Assembly: GCF_001445655.1 (NCBI RefSeq)
Contig: NZ_LNBE01000003.1
Span: 744,001 to 808,000, forward strand
Origin: Streptomyces roseifaciens
GTDB lineage: Bacteria > Actinomycetota > Actinomycetes > Streptomycetales > Streptomycetaceae
DNA length: 64,000 nt
Direction of reading: 5' to 3'
Of the stretch, positions 54,046 to 62,633 are shown one piece after another. Below the pieces are notes generated by a model. That model saw nothing but the letters and a program-made list of their open reading frames with translations. It searched no databases and was not told the DNA's origin. The translations under genes and the position numbers were made by a program. The stretch's first letter is position 1, and every line of letters begins with the position of its first letter.

Positions 54046-55827
54046 GTGGACCACATAGCGGGGCGGGCCCGTACCTCATTGCCAGGGCTGCCCGGCATCC
54101 TCCGGCAGCGGGCCGCCGGGCCCCGGCGCACGGCCTTTCGCTTTCTCGCCGACGGCACCAGCGACGAGGCCGTCGACTGGACCTACCACGACGTGTACGA
54201 ACACGCCGGCCGCATCGCCGCGGACCTGCTGGGGCGGGAACTCACCGGGCGCCGCGTGGTGCTGGCACTGGATCCCGGTCTGCACTACATCGCCGCGCTC
54301 TTCGGGATATTCCGGGCCGGCGCCACCGCGGTGCCGTCCTTCCCGCCCACCGGGAAACGCGCAGTGGCCCGCTTCGCCTCGATCGTCGTGGACAGCACGC
54401 CCGATGTGATCATTGCGGACCGCCGGCTGGAGGGCCGCGTGGCCCAATTCGCCGCGGAACTCCCGGAGACTGTGCGCCCGCCGGAATGGCTGTTCGTCGA
54501 CGCCGCGTACTTCGGCGGCCCGGCACCGGTGACCGCCGTTCCCGACGCCGTTTCCGATCCGGCGCTGCTGCAGTACACCTCGGGCTCCACCGGCGACCCC
54601 AAGGGAATCGTGCTCACCCACGAGAACCTGGTCAGCAACTGCCGCGCCCTGGAACACAACATGGGCCACGAAGCCGACCGCGTCGGCTGCACCTGGCTGC
54701 CGCCCTACCACGACATGGGCCTGATGGGCACGATCATGCTCGCGGTGCACGGCGGCTGGCCCTTGGTGCTCATGTCGCCGGCGCACTTCGTCCAGCAGCC
54801 GTACCGCTGGCTGAAGGCGATCACCGACCACAAGGTCACCATTTCCGTCGGGCCCAACTTCGCTTTCGACATGTGCACTTCGAGTATCACCGATGACGAG
54901 CTGGAAACCCTCGATCTCGGCACACTGCGCCAGGTCTTCTGCGGATCCGAGCCCGTATCCAGGGTAACCCTCGACAAGTTCCGGGAGCGATTCGGCCCCC
55001 GGGGCTACGACGAGACGTCCCTCATCCCCTGTTACGGCCTGGCCGAGGCGACGCTCTACGTGTCGGGAAAGCCCACCGGTACCCCCTTGCGGACCGAACG
55101 GCTCGACAAGGAAGCCCTGGAGAACGGCGTCGTGCGCCGGTCCGGGGAGGACGGGAAGGACGCCGAGCCCGGCCGGGTCGCGCACATCGTCAGCTGCGGC
55201 GCCGTCGCCGACGGGCACGAGGTGACCGTGGTGGACCCCGACACCCTGCTGCCGGTCCCCGCCGGCCGGGTGGGGGAGATCTGGGTGAACGGCCCCAACG
55301 TGGCCCACGGTTACCTCGGCCGGCCCGGGCTCACCGCCGCGACCTTCGCGGCGCGCACGGCCGGCGGCGGCGAGGAGGCCCACCTGCGCACCGGCGACCT
55401 CGGATTCCTGCTCGACGGGGAGCTGTTCATCACCGGACGCCTCAAGGACCTCGTCGTCATCGCCGGACGCAACCTCTACCCGCAGGACATCGAGCTCAGC
55501 GTCCGCCAGGCGCACGAGAAGGTGCGCGGCTGCGCGGCCTTCTCCGTCCCCGGCGAGCAGGGCGAGGAACTGGTGGTCGCGGCCGAGTACCGCGGCACCG
55601 CACGCCAGCTGGCCGCGGAGGGGGCGGCCGTGCTGGACGCGGTGATCGCGGCGGTGACGGCCGAGCACGGAGTCCGGCCCGCCGCCGTCCACTTCGGGCC
55701 GGTCGGCGCGATCCCCATGACCACCAGCGGCAAGGTCCGCCGGGACGCGACACGGAAGGCCTACGTCCAGGGGACGCTGAAGAAGCTGGCCCTGGCCGCC
55801 GACGACATGCCGCAGGCCGTGCGGTGA
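54046..55827 (+). CDS. Fatty acyl-AMP ligase (FAAL), polyyne starter loading
   Basis: The 593-residue protein has the adenylate motifs YTSGSTGDPKG, CYGLAEATLYVSG and RTGDLGFLLDGELFITGRLKDLVVIAGRNLYPQDIE. The WLPPYHDMGLMG and FCGSEPV segments are typical of FAALs and not of CoA ligases. FAALs activate a free fatty acid as acyl-AMP and transfer it to an ACP. The GTG start with GGGGG 4 bases upstream is the best candidate. In jamA/cayA-type clusters the matching enzyme loads the ACP on which alkynes are formed; the ACP lies three genes downstream. Confidence 0.92.
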   Translation: MDHIAGRARTSLPGLPGILRQRAAGPRRTAFRFLADGTSDEAVDWTYHDVYEHAGRIAADLLGRELTGRRVVLALDPGLHYIAALFGIFRAGATAVPSFPPTGKRAVARFASIVVDSTPDVIIADRRLEGRVAQFAAELPETVRPPEWLFVDAAYFGGPAPVTAVPDAVSDPALLQYTSGSTGDPKGIVLTHENLVSNCRALEHNMGHEADRVGCTWLPPYHDMGLMGTIMLAVHGGWPLVLMSPAHFVQQPYRWLKAITDHKVTISVGPNFAFDMCTSSITDDELETLDLGTLRQVFCGSEPVSRVTLDKFRERFGPRGYDETSLIPCYGLAEATLYVSGKPTGTPLRTERLDKEALENGVVRRSGEDGKDAEPGRVAHIVSCGAVADGHEVTVVDPDTLLPVPAGRVGEIWVNGPNVAHGYLGRPGLTAATFAARTAGGGEEAHLRTGDLGFLLDGELFITGRLKDLVVIAGRNLYPQDIELSVRQAHEKVRGCAAFSVPGEQGEELVVAAEYRGTARQLAAEGAAVLDAVIAAVTAEHGVRPAAVHFGPVGAIPMTTSGKVRRDATRKAYVQGTLKKLALAADDMPQAVR

Positions 55828-55840
55828 CGGGAGCCCACCA

Positions 55841-56806
55841 ATGACGATTTCGCCCGAGTCACCCGGGGCCGCCGCAGCCGGTGCCCCGCGCACGTCCCGC
55901 CCGGCCGCGGGCCCGCAGGCCGCGGGCGGCGACACCGACGCCTCGGCCCGCCGGCTGGCCTACCTCACCGTCGGCGTGCCCACCCTGGGCTTCGCCGGTG
56001 CGGTGGTCTTCGCCTGGAACTACGGATTCACCGGGGTCGACCTCGGCCTGCTCATCGGGATGTACCTGCTGACCTCCCTGGGCGTGGAGGGCGGCTTCCA
56101 CCGCTTCTTCTCGCACCTGTCCTTCGCGGCCAAGCCGGGGGTGACCGCCTTCTGGGGCATCGCCGGCAGCATGGCCGCGCAGGGCCCGGTCGTCTTCTGG
56201 GTGGCGACCCACCGCCAGCACCACGCGTTCACCGACCGCGACGGCGATCCGCACTCGCCCCGGCCGATGCAGGACGGGCGCAAGTACCCCCGGCTGCGCG
56301 GCCTGTGGCACGGCCACGTCGGCTGGCTGTTCACCGTCCGCCGGCAGAACTGGAGCAAGTACGTCCCCGACCTGATGAAGAACCGGCTCGTGATGAAGAT
56401 CAACGAGTACTACTTCGTCTGGGTCCTGGCCGGACTCGCCCTGCCCGCGCTGCTGGGCTGGGCGCTCACCGGCGGCAGCCTCCGCGGTGCGGTCGGCGGG
56501 CTGCTCTGGGGCGGTCTCGCCCGCATCTTTCTCCTCGACCACGTGACCTGGAGCGTCAACTCGATCGGGCACACGCTGGGCAGCCGCCCCCACCGCACCC
56601 GGGACAACAGCCGCAACGTCGCGACGCTCGCGCCCTTCTCGGTCGGTGGCTCCTGGCACAACAACCACCACGCCCAGCCCGCCCTGGCCCACAACCGGCA
56701 CACCTTCTGGCAGATCGACATCGCCGGCGGGTTCATCCGGCTGCTGGACGTCCTGGGCCTGGTCACCAACGTCCGCTACCCCAAACGCGCACGGTCAGAG
56801 AGATAA
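55841..56806 (+). CDS. Membrane fatty-acid desaturase/acetylenase 1
   Basis: The 321-residue protein has four hydrophobic segments and three histidine boxes of the acyl desaturase family: H87RFFSH92, H124RQHH128 and H273NNHH277, which bind the di-iron centre. It starts 13 bases after the FAAL gene. In polyyne clusters several such desaturases act on ACP-bound chains to make double and then triple bonds. Which bond it makes cannot be predicted. Confidence 0.92.
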   Translation: MTISPESPGAAAAGAPRTSRPAAGPQAAGGDTDASARRLAYLTVGVPTLGFAGAVVFAWNYGFTGVDLGLLIGMYLLTSLGVEGGFHRFFSHLSFAAKPGVTAFWGIAGSMAAQGPVVFWVATHRQHHAFTDRDGDPHSPRPMQDGRKYPRLRGLWHGHVGWLFTVRRQNWSKYVPDLMKNRLVMKINEYYFVWVLAGLALPALLGWALTGGSLRGAVGGLLWGGLARIFLLDHVTWSVNSIGHTLGSRPHRTRDNSRNVATLAPFSVGGSWHNNHHAQPALAHNRHTFWQIDIAGGFIRLLDVLGLVTNVRYPKRARSER

Positions 56807-56817
56807 GGAGCGGCCCC

Positions 56818-57765
56818 GTGTCTTCCGCAACCGCCGACCCGCTCGCGTCGGCGATCGTCAAGCTCGACCCCGCAAGCCGCCGCATCAAGCGCTTCTCCGC
56901 GCTCACCACGATGACGCTGCCGCTGATCGGCACCGCCGTAGCCGCCTGGTTCCTGTGGACCGGCAACTACACCACCACCGACCTGGTCATGTTCGTCGTC
57001 ATGTACTTCGTGCACATGGGCGGCATCACCATCGGCTTCCACCGCTACCTCTCGCACAAGGCGTTCAAGACCTCGCCGGCGTTCGAGGCCGTCATGATGA
57101 TCACCGGGTCCATGGGGGCCCAGGGCCCGCTGATGTTCTGGGTCACCACGCACCGCCGCCACCACCGCTTCAGCGACCGCGAGGGCGACCCCCACTCGCC
57201 CAACCTGCACGGCTGGAGCCTCAAGGCGCGGATGCGCGGGCTGTGGTACGCGCACATGCCGTGGATGCTCAGCGACGAGACCTCCAAGTGGAGCGTCTTC
57301 GCCCCCGACGTCCTGCGCGACCGCCGGCTGATGTGGTACCACCGCACCTACCCGGCCTGGGTCCTCACCGGCCTGCTGATCCCGGCCGTCGTCGGCTTCG
57401 CCGTCGAGCAGACCCCGATGTCGCTGCTGACCGGCCTGGTCTTCGGCGGATTCGCGCGCATCTTCGTGGCCAACCAGGCCGCCTGGTGCGTGGGCTCGAT
57501 CTGCCACGCCATAGGCAGCCGCCCCTTCGACAACAAGGACCGCAGCGCCAACAACTGGCCCGTCGCCGCCTTCACCTTCGGCGAGGGACTGCAGAACAAC
57601 CACCACGCCTTCCCCGGGTCCTACCGCCACGGCGTGACCTGGTGGGAGCCGGACCTGAGCGGCTGGCTCCTCTTCGGTCTCGGCAAGGCCGGCGTCGTCT
57701 GGGACCTGAGGGAACCGGACAAGGCCACCATCGAGCGCAAGCGCGCCATGAAACAGGCCGCGTAA
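56818..57765 (+). CDS. Membrane fatty-acid desaturase/acetylenase 2
   Basis: The 315-residue protein is a paralogue of the preceding desaturase with boxes H75RYLSH80 and H112RRHH116. The third box reads QNNHH (H262, H263), with Gln where the neighbour has His, as in many bacterial delta-9 desaturases. It starts at a GTG with AAGGAG 8 bases upstream, 11 bases after the previous stop. A following 106-base gap with an imperfect 14-base direct repeat leads to the ACP gene. Confidence 0.92.
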   Translation: MSSATADPLASAIVKLDPASRRIKRFSALTTMTLPLIGTAVAAWFLWTGNYTTTDLVMFVVMYFVHMGGITIGFHRYLSHKAFKTSPAFEAVMMITGSMGAQGPLMFWVTTHRRHHRFSDREGDPHSPNLHGWSLKARMRGLWYAHMPWMLSDETSKWSVFAPDVLRDRRLMWYHRTYPAWVLTGLLIPAVVGFAVEQTPMSLLTGLVFGGFARIFVANQAAWCVGSICHAIGSRPFDNKDRSANNWPVAAFTFGEGLQNNHHAFPGSYRHGVTWWEPDLSGWLLFGLGKAGVVWDLREPDKATIERKRAMKQAA

Positions 57766-57782
57766 CCGCCCGCGCCCCCAGG

Positions 57783-57847
57783 GCAGTGCTTCACCCGCGG
57801 TCCCATCCGCAGTTCCATCCCCGGATCCACCCGCAGTGCTTTCACCC
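57783..57847 (+). repeat. Direct repeat in the desaturase-ACP gap
   Basis: GCAGTGCTTCACCC at 57783 recurs as GCAGTGCTTTCACCC at 57833, with a related CCGCAGTTCCATCCCC between. This unusual low-G tract on the coding strand forms the leader of the ACP gene. Confidence 0.55.
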
Positions 57848-57871
57848 TCGCACCAGCAGGAGCGTAACCAC

Positions 57872-58171
57872 ATGTTCGGACGCAAGAAGGACGCCCAGCA
57901 GATCTCGGGCCCGCTCACGGAGGAGTCCCTGCGCCAGTGGCTCGTCGAGCACCTGGCCAAGCGGATCGAGGCCGCGCCCTCCGACATCGACACCCAGAAG
58001 TCCTTCGAGGCCTACGGACTCGACTCGCGGGTCGCCGTCCAGGTCTCCGGCGCCCTGGAGAAGGTCGTCGAGCGCCGGCTCTCGCCCGGTCTGCTCTACG
58101 AGCACCAGACCATCGACGACCTGAGCAGCTATCTGGCCCAGGAACTCAGGCTGTCCCGCCGGACCGGCTGA
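57872..58171 (+). CDS. Acyl carrier protein of the polyyne-like cluster
   Basis: The 99-residue protein has the phosphopantetheine serine S52 in YGLDSRVAV, with flanking helices (RQWLVEHLAKRIEA and DLSSYLAQELR) of a PKS/FAAL-type carrier. An AGGAG site precedes the ATG. It is the counterpart of JamC/CayD, the ACP on which alkyne formation takes place. It lies between desaturases 2 and 3. Confidence 0.92.
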   Translation: MFGRKKDAQQISGPLTEESLRQWLVEHLAKRIEAAPSDIDTQKSFEAYGLDSRVAVQVSGALEKVVERRLSPGLLYEHQTIDDLSSYLAQELRLSRRTG

Positions 58172-58185
58172 AGGGAACCACGACG

Positions 58186-59289
58186 ATGGGGGCATACAAC
58201 TTTCCGTCCGCTCCGGACAAGGCGTTCGAGGACTTCAAGCGCAAGTCGGAGCAGATCGAGGGCGAACGGCTCGCGGGGGCCATCCCGAGGGAGTACTTCG
58301 AACCACAGGTGGGCCGTGGCCTGCTCGGCTTCGCCGTCAGCTGGGTGCTGTACATCGGTGCGCTCGTCGGCATCGCGTTCTCACCCCACTGGCTGCTCTG
58401 GATCCCGCTGTGGATCGTGGCGGGCCTGGGCGGCTGGGGCCTGCACTGCATCGCGCACGACTGCGGGCACGGCTCCTTCTCCCGCTCGCGCAAGTTCAAC
58501 TTCGCGATCGGGCACGTCTCGCTGCTGCCGCTGATCTACCCGTTCCACGCCTGGCGCCACGTGCACAACCTGCACCACAGCCACACCAACAACCTGGAGC
58601 TGGACACCGACTGGCGTCCGGTCCCGGCGGCGCTCTACGACCGGATGCCGTGGCACGAGAAGGTCATCTACCACGGGACGCGCACCTGGGCGTTCTGGGG
58701 CGGCACCATCAACTACTGGCGCGAGTCAGGCTTCCGGCCGAGCTACTTCCCCAAGCGGGAGGCGCGCCGTGACGTCCGCCGGTCGATGCTCTTCGTCCTG
58801 GCCGTCATGGTCGCCTACTTCGTCCCGCTGATCTGGTTCACCGGGTTCACGGGCTTCCTGATCTACTTCGTCGCCCCGTGGCTCGCGACCCACGCCTGGT
58901 TCAGCGCGACGACGCTGATGCACCACAGCTCCAGCGACATCCCGTACCTGACCAACGAGCACTGGACGCGCAACGCCAGCCGCCTGCTGGTCACCACCGA
59001 CTTCGTGTACCCGAAGTGGCTGCTGTTCCTCACGCACAACATCTCCATCCACACGGCCCACCACGTCGCCCCGGTCGTCCCCTTCTACAACCTGCAGAAG
59101 GCGCAGCGGGCCCTGAAGGACGCCTACCCGGGCATGGTCCGCGAGGAGCGCGTGAAGATCCGCCAGCTGAGCACCATCATCCGGCGGCTGCACTTCTACG
59201 ACACCGAGTCGGGCTTCTACACCGACTTCAACCGGACCACGATCGCCCCGGCGGACGCCAAGCCGGTGACGGTGAAGTCGCCGTCATGA
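58186..59289 (+). CDS. Membrane fatty-acid desaturase/acetylenase 3 (delta-12-like)
   Basis: The 367-residue protein belongs to the other desaturase branch (DesA/FAD2-like) with boxes H91DCGH95, H127NLHH131 and H289TAHH293 and five or six hydrophobic segments. Delta-12-type enzymes include plant and bacterial acetylenases. It begins 14 bases after the ACP gene. Its stop overlaps the hydrolase start by 4 bases, so it is coupled to product release. Confidence 0.92.
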   Translation: MGAYNFPSAPDKAFEDFKRKSEQIEGERLAGAIPREYFEPQVGRGLLGFAVSWVLYIGALVGIAFSPHWLLWIPLWIVAGLGGWGLHCIAHDCGHGSFSRSRKFNFAIGHVSLLPLIYPFHAWRHVHNLHHSHTNNLELDTDWRPVPAALYDRMPWHEKVIYHGTRTWAFWGGTINYWRESGFRPSYFPKREARRDVRRSMLFVLAVMVAYFVPLIWFTGFTGFLIYFVAPWLATHAWFSATTLMHHSSSDIPYLTNEHWTRNASRLLVTTDFVYPKWLLFLTHNISIHTAHHVAPVVPFYNLQKAQRALKDAYPGMVREERVKIRQLSTIIRRLHFYDTESGFYTDFNRTTIAPADAKPVTVKSPS

Positions 59290-60149
59290 CGCCCCTCGTC
59301 CTGAGAAGACTCGCCCACGCGGCCGCCGGCGTCCTCGCGCCCGGACCCGGCGGCCGCTGGGCCACCGACGTCTTCAGCCGGACCCGGGCCATCGGCACCC
59401 GGCCCGACAACGTCCTGCCGCTCGGCGCCCGCGGATTCGACATCGCCGGCAACCCCGACGTGCACGGCGGATACCTGTGGGGCGACGACGACCGGCCCAC
59501 CGCGCTCCTCGTGCACGGCTGGGGGGCCGACAGCAGCAGCATGTACTCGCTGATCGGCCCGCTGCGGGAACTCGGGTACCGGGTGGCCGCGTTCGACGCG
59601 CCGGCCCACGGCGTCAACCGCGGCACGCAGGCCACCATGACGCAGTACACGGCGGCCGTACGCGCCGCCCTGGACTCGCTCGGCGGGGCGAAGGTCGTCG
59701 TCGCGCACTCCCTGGGCTCCATCGCCGCCGTCGGCGCGGTGGCCCTGGAGGAGCGGCCGGACGTCGACTGCATCGCCCTGGTCGCCCCGACCTGCACCCT
59801 GACCGCGGTGCTGGAGCGGTGGTCCAGGAGCGAGCTGATGCTCTCGCGCGCCGTCGTCGACCGCATCTACCGCGAACTGCACCGCCGCAACGGGGTGCCC
59901 GTCAGCCACTGGGACGTCGTCGGCCTCGGCCGCGAGCTCGACGTCCCGGTGCTGGCCCTGCACGACCCCGGGGACCCCGTGGTGCCGTACTGCGAAGCCG
60001 AGGCCATCGCCGCGGGCCTGCGCGACGTACGGCTCCAGCAGGCCCCGGGCCGTGGCCACATGGGGATCCTGATGTCCCCCGAAGCGAAAAGCGCCATCTC
60101 CGTGTTCGTCGCCGAACACGGAACGAGAACTGGAGAGACCATCCCGTGA
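59286..60149 (+). CDS. Alpha/beta hydrolase, probable chain-release thioesterase
   Basis: The 287-residue protein has an oxyanion HGWG motif (LLVHGWGADSSSM), the nucleophile in AHSLGS, an Asp in LHDPGDPVVP and the catalytic histidine in GRGHMGIL. In caryoynencin-type clusters a thioesterase/hydrolase in the same position releases the polyyne acid from the ACP. It is coupled by 4-base overlaps to both neighbours. Confidence 0.87.
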   Translation: MTPLVLRRLAHAAAGVLAPGPGGRWATDVFSRTRAIGTRPDNVLPLGARGFDIAGNPDVHGGYLWGDDDRPTALLVHGWGADSSSMYSLIGPLRELGYRVAAFDAPAHGVNRGTQATMTQYTAAVRAALDSLGGAKVVVAHSLGSIAAVGAVALEERPDVDCIALVAPTCTLTAVLERWSRSELMLSRAVVDRIYRELHRRNGVPVSHWDVVGLGRELDVPVLALHDPGDPVVPYCEAEAIAAGLRDVRLQQAPGRGHMGILMSPEAKSAISVFVAEHGTRTGETIP

Positions 60150-60328
60150 GCGAAGACGTCGGGAAAAGGGCATGGATGTGCCTCGTCTGCGGCTGGGTCT
60201 ACTACGAATCCCTGGGACTGCCCGAGGAGGGGATCGCGCCCGGCACGCCGTGGGAGGAGATCCCGGACGACTGGGAGTGCCCGGACTGCGGGACCACCAA
60301 GGCCGATTTCGTCATGGCACCGCTGTAG
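60146..60328 (+). CDS. Rubredoxin
   Basis: The 60-residue protein has the iron site C12-x2-C15-G and C45-P-x-C48-G with the usual aromatic residues between. It starts at a GTG overlapping the hydrolase stop. Rubredoxins give electrons to membrane di-iron oxygenases; here the three desaturases are the obvious partners. Rubredoxin genes are a recurring member of bacterial polyyne clusters. Confidence 0.95.
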   Translation: MSEDVGKRAWMCLVCGWVYYESLGLPEEGIAPGTPWEEIPDDWECPDCGTTKADFVMAPL

Positions 60329-60355
60329 AACCGCTGTAGATCTAGGAGAAGTGAC

Positions 60356-61582
60356 ATGAGCACACCGGTGATGGACCCGGGCCGGGCGATGATGACGCTG
60401 CTGAGCCCGGCCGGGAAGCGGGACCCGTACCCGCTCTACGAGGCGCTGCGCTCCTACGGGCCGCTGCTGCCGCTCGGCCCCGGCCAGCTGGTGGTCACCG
60501 GGCACGCCGAGTGCGCCCGGGCGCTGCGCGAGCCCGGGCTCCTGTCGACCGACGGGGCCGTGCAGGACACGATGATGCCCGGCTGGCGGGAGCACTCCTC
60601 CTGGGTGTGGCTCACCAAGAACATGCTCTTCAGCAACAACCCCGACCACGACCGCTACCGGCGGTTCTTCAGCGTCGGCTTCACGCCGCGCCGCATCGCC
60701 GCGCTGCAGCCGGCGGTGGAGCGGCTGATCGGCGCACTGGTGGACCGCCTGGGCACGCTCGGCGAAGGGGGCGCTCCGGTCGACTTCATGGCCGAGTTCG
60801 CCTTCCGCGTGCCGATGGCGATCATGGGTGAGCTGCTGGGCATACCCGAGGAGGAGCAGGCGGGGTTCCGGGGCCACATCGGCGCCATCACCACCGCCCT
60901 GGAGCCCATCCAGGACCTCGACCAGCTCCGGCCCGGCGACGCCGCCATGGAGGAACTGGCCGTCTACTTCGGCGACCTGGTCGCCAAGCGGCGGGCGCAG
61001 CCCGGCGACGACCTCGTCAGCGAGATGGTCCGCCAGCTCGACACGACGGGCGGCATCAGCGAGGAAGAGCTCGTCGCCAACTTCATGCTGCTGCTGGTCG
61101 CCGGCACCGAAGCGCCGATGGACCTCATCGGCAACGCGCTGCGGCTCGCCGTGGAGCACCCGGAGCACGCCGACGCGCTCCGCAAGGACGACTCCCTCGC
61201 ACCGGGCTACGTGGAGGAGGTGCTGCGCTTCGACCCCGCGGCGCAGGCCCTCAACCGCATGGCCGTCAAGGACATCGACTTCTTCGGGGTCCCGCTGACC
61301 GCGGGCACGAAGGTCACGCTCCTGATCGCCGCGGGCAACCGCGACCCGCGGCAGTACGCCGACCCCGGCACGTTCAACCCGTACCGCAAGGGCAACCACG
61401 CCCTGACCCTCAGCGGCGGCGCGCACTTCTGCCTCGGCGCGGGCCTCGCCCGCATGCAGGCGGAGATCGCCCTCCCGGCGGTCCTGCGCCGCTTCCCGGG
61501 CCTCGCCCTCGCGGGCGAACCGACGTTCCGCGACCAGCTGGTACAGCGCGGCTTCGCCACGCTTCCGGTGAAGCTGGGCTGA
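60356..61582 (+). CDS. Cytochrome P450
   Basis: The 408-residue protein has the haem ligand C359 in HFCLGAG, the ExxR helix in YVEEVLRFDP and an I-helix AGTEAPMD. The usual acid-alcohol pair (E/D-T) is E-A, as in substrate-assisted P450s such as EryF. GGAG lies 8 bases before the ATG. In caryoynencin biosynthesis a P450 at the same place (CayG) adds the allylic alcohol, so late hydroxylation of the polyyne chain is the likely role. Confidence 0.93.
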   Translation: MSTPVMDPGRAMMTLLSPAGKRDPYPLYEALRSYGPLLPLGPGQLVVTGHAECARALREPGLLSTDGAVQDTMMPGWREHSSWVWLTKNMLFSNNPDHDRYRRFFSVGFTPRRIAALQPAVERLIGALVDRLGTLGEGGAPVDFMAEFAFRVPMAIMGELLGIPEEEQAGFRGHIGAITTALEPIQDLDQLRPGDAAMEELAVYFGDLVAKRRAQPGDDLVSEMVRQLDTTGGISEEELVANFMLLLVAGTEAPMDLIGNALRLAVEHPEHADALRKDDSLAPGYVEEVLRFDPAAQALNRMAVKDIDFFGVPLTAGTKVTLLIAAGNRDPRQYADPGTFNPYRKGNHALTLSGGAHFCLGAGLARMQAEIALPAVLRRFPGLALAGEPTFRDQLVQRGFATLPVKLG

Positions 61583-61676
61583 ACCCGGCGGCGCTCGGGC
61601 CCGGGCCACGGGTGCCCGCACCACGCCCTCCGCCGCGGCGGTCTTCGGCGGTGCCGTTCCTGCCTGAGGCGGGACC

Positions 61677-61723
61677 GGCACCGCCGGTTGCGTTGTCGGT
61701 GGCCGAGCGCCGTTGCGGCGGGA
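61677..61723. repeat. Dispersed intergenic repeat, copy 2
   Basis: It matches the segment at 3491-3537 at about 40 of 47 positions. It lies in the 250-base gap after the P450 gene, at the edge of the polyyne-like cluster. Confidence 0.5.
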
Positions 61724-61832
61724 TCAGAGGTGCGGGGCACCAGGGGTTGGTACGGGTTCCGTGCGCGCGCCGGTCGCATCGGGTGCGGACCCTGCCGTCG
61801 GCGTGCCGCGGGCCGCGGCGGATGATGGCTTT

Positions 61833-62450
61833 GTGAAGCAAGAACCCGCACGTTACAGCCTCTGGTCGCCGCCCACCTTCGTCACTGCGACCGGGGCACT
61901 CGTGGCAGAGGCGACCCTCGCGGCGGGCGTGTTCCTCCTCTGGGCGCTGGTGTACCCGGACGCCGGCGCGGACCCCGGCTCCGGCGATCCGTCCGAGGAC
62001 GACAGCGGTGCCCTCGGCTTCCTCGCCCTCCCGTTCTTCCTGGTCGCCTGGACCCTCGTCTCGGCCTTCCTGGCCGCCGCGCTGGTCGTCCCCGCCGCCG
62101 GGCTCGCCCGGTGGGCGGGGAGCCGGACGGCCCGCGTCGGCGCCCGGTGGTGGGTGCCCGTCGCCGCGGCGTGCGTCGCCGCACCCGCGGTCCTGGCCGG
62201 GGTCCTCGTGTCGGGTCACGCCGACTCCCTCTCCGGGCAGCCGGTGACGTGCCTGTGGTGGTGGGCGGGCGTGACGGCCGCCATCGTCCCCGCGGGCCTC
62301 CTCACCCTGGTCGCGGACCACCGCGCCGTCTCGGGACGCCCGCCCTGGCGGCTGCCGCTGTGGCTGATGGGCGGGGGCTGCGGGGGGCCGCTCGTCGCCT
62401 TCGTCCTCGTGATGGTGGTGGCGGTGGTCGTCCACCTCTTCACCGGCTGA
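61833..62450 (+). CDS. Small polytopic membrane protein, unknown function
   Basis: The 205-residue protein has about five hydrophobic segments and a Gly/Asp/Ser-rich loop (DAGADPGSGDPSEDDSG) after the first. I recognise no family motif. The GTG start (VKQEPARY) has no strong ribosome site, but upstream sequence has no membrane-protein character and contains the dispersed repeat. A terminator follows 40 bases after the stop. It is probably independent of the P450 operon. Confidence 0.65.
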   Translation: MKQEPARYSLWSPPTFVTATGALVAEATLAAGVFLLWALVYPDAGADPGSGDPSEDDSGALGFLALPFFLVAWTLVSAFLAAALVVPAAGLARWAGSRTARVGARWWVPVAAACVAAPAVLAGVLVSGHADSLSGQPVTCLWWWAGVTAAIVPAGLLTLVADHRAVSGRPPWRLPLWLMGGGCGGPLVAFVLVMVVAVVVHLFTG

Positions 62451-62489
62451 CGTACCGCCGTCCGCCGCGACCCGTATCCGACACACCGT

Positions 62490-62535
62490 CAGTACGGCCG
62501 CACCAGGCTCTTTTCGGCCCGGTGCGGCCGTACTG
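62490..62535 (+). terminator. Terminator before the DHA2 exporter
   Basis: Perfect 15-base arms (CAGTACGGCCGCACC and GGTGCGGCCGTACTG) enclose a 16-base loop, 40 bases after the membrane-protein stop. Confidence 0.85.
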
Positions 62536-62597
62536 CCGTATGGGCGCCGTGACGCCTACATCACACCGACACGCCCCGGGGGACGCTGTATGCTCAC

Positions 62598-62620
62598 GTG
62601 AGTTGGAAAAGCCAACTCAC
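62598..62620. promoter_or_regulatory. Operator palindrome of the DHA2 exporter
   Basis: Perfect 9-base arms GTGAGTTGG and CCAACTCAC with a 5-base AAAAG spacer lie 13 bases before the exporter start, overlapping the ribosome-site leader. This is a typical place for a TetR, MarR or HxlR repressor to block transcription. No regulator gene is visible inside the window. Confidence 0.7.
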
Positions 62621-62633
62621 TACGAGGAGAGCG

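Noticed and set aside
54046..58171. Single terminal-alkyne cassette (JamABC type)
   Set aside because: Three desaturases, a hydrolase, rubredoxin and a P450 fit polyyne clusters better than the one-desaturase JamABC set.
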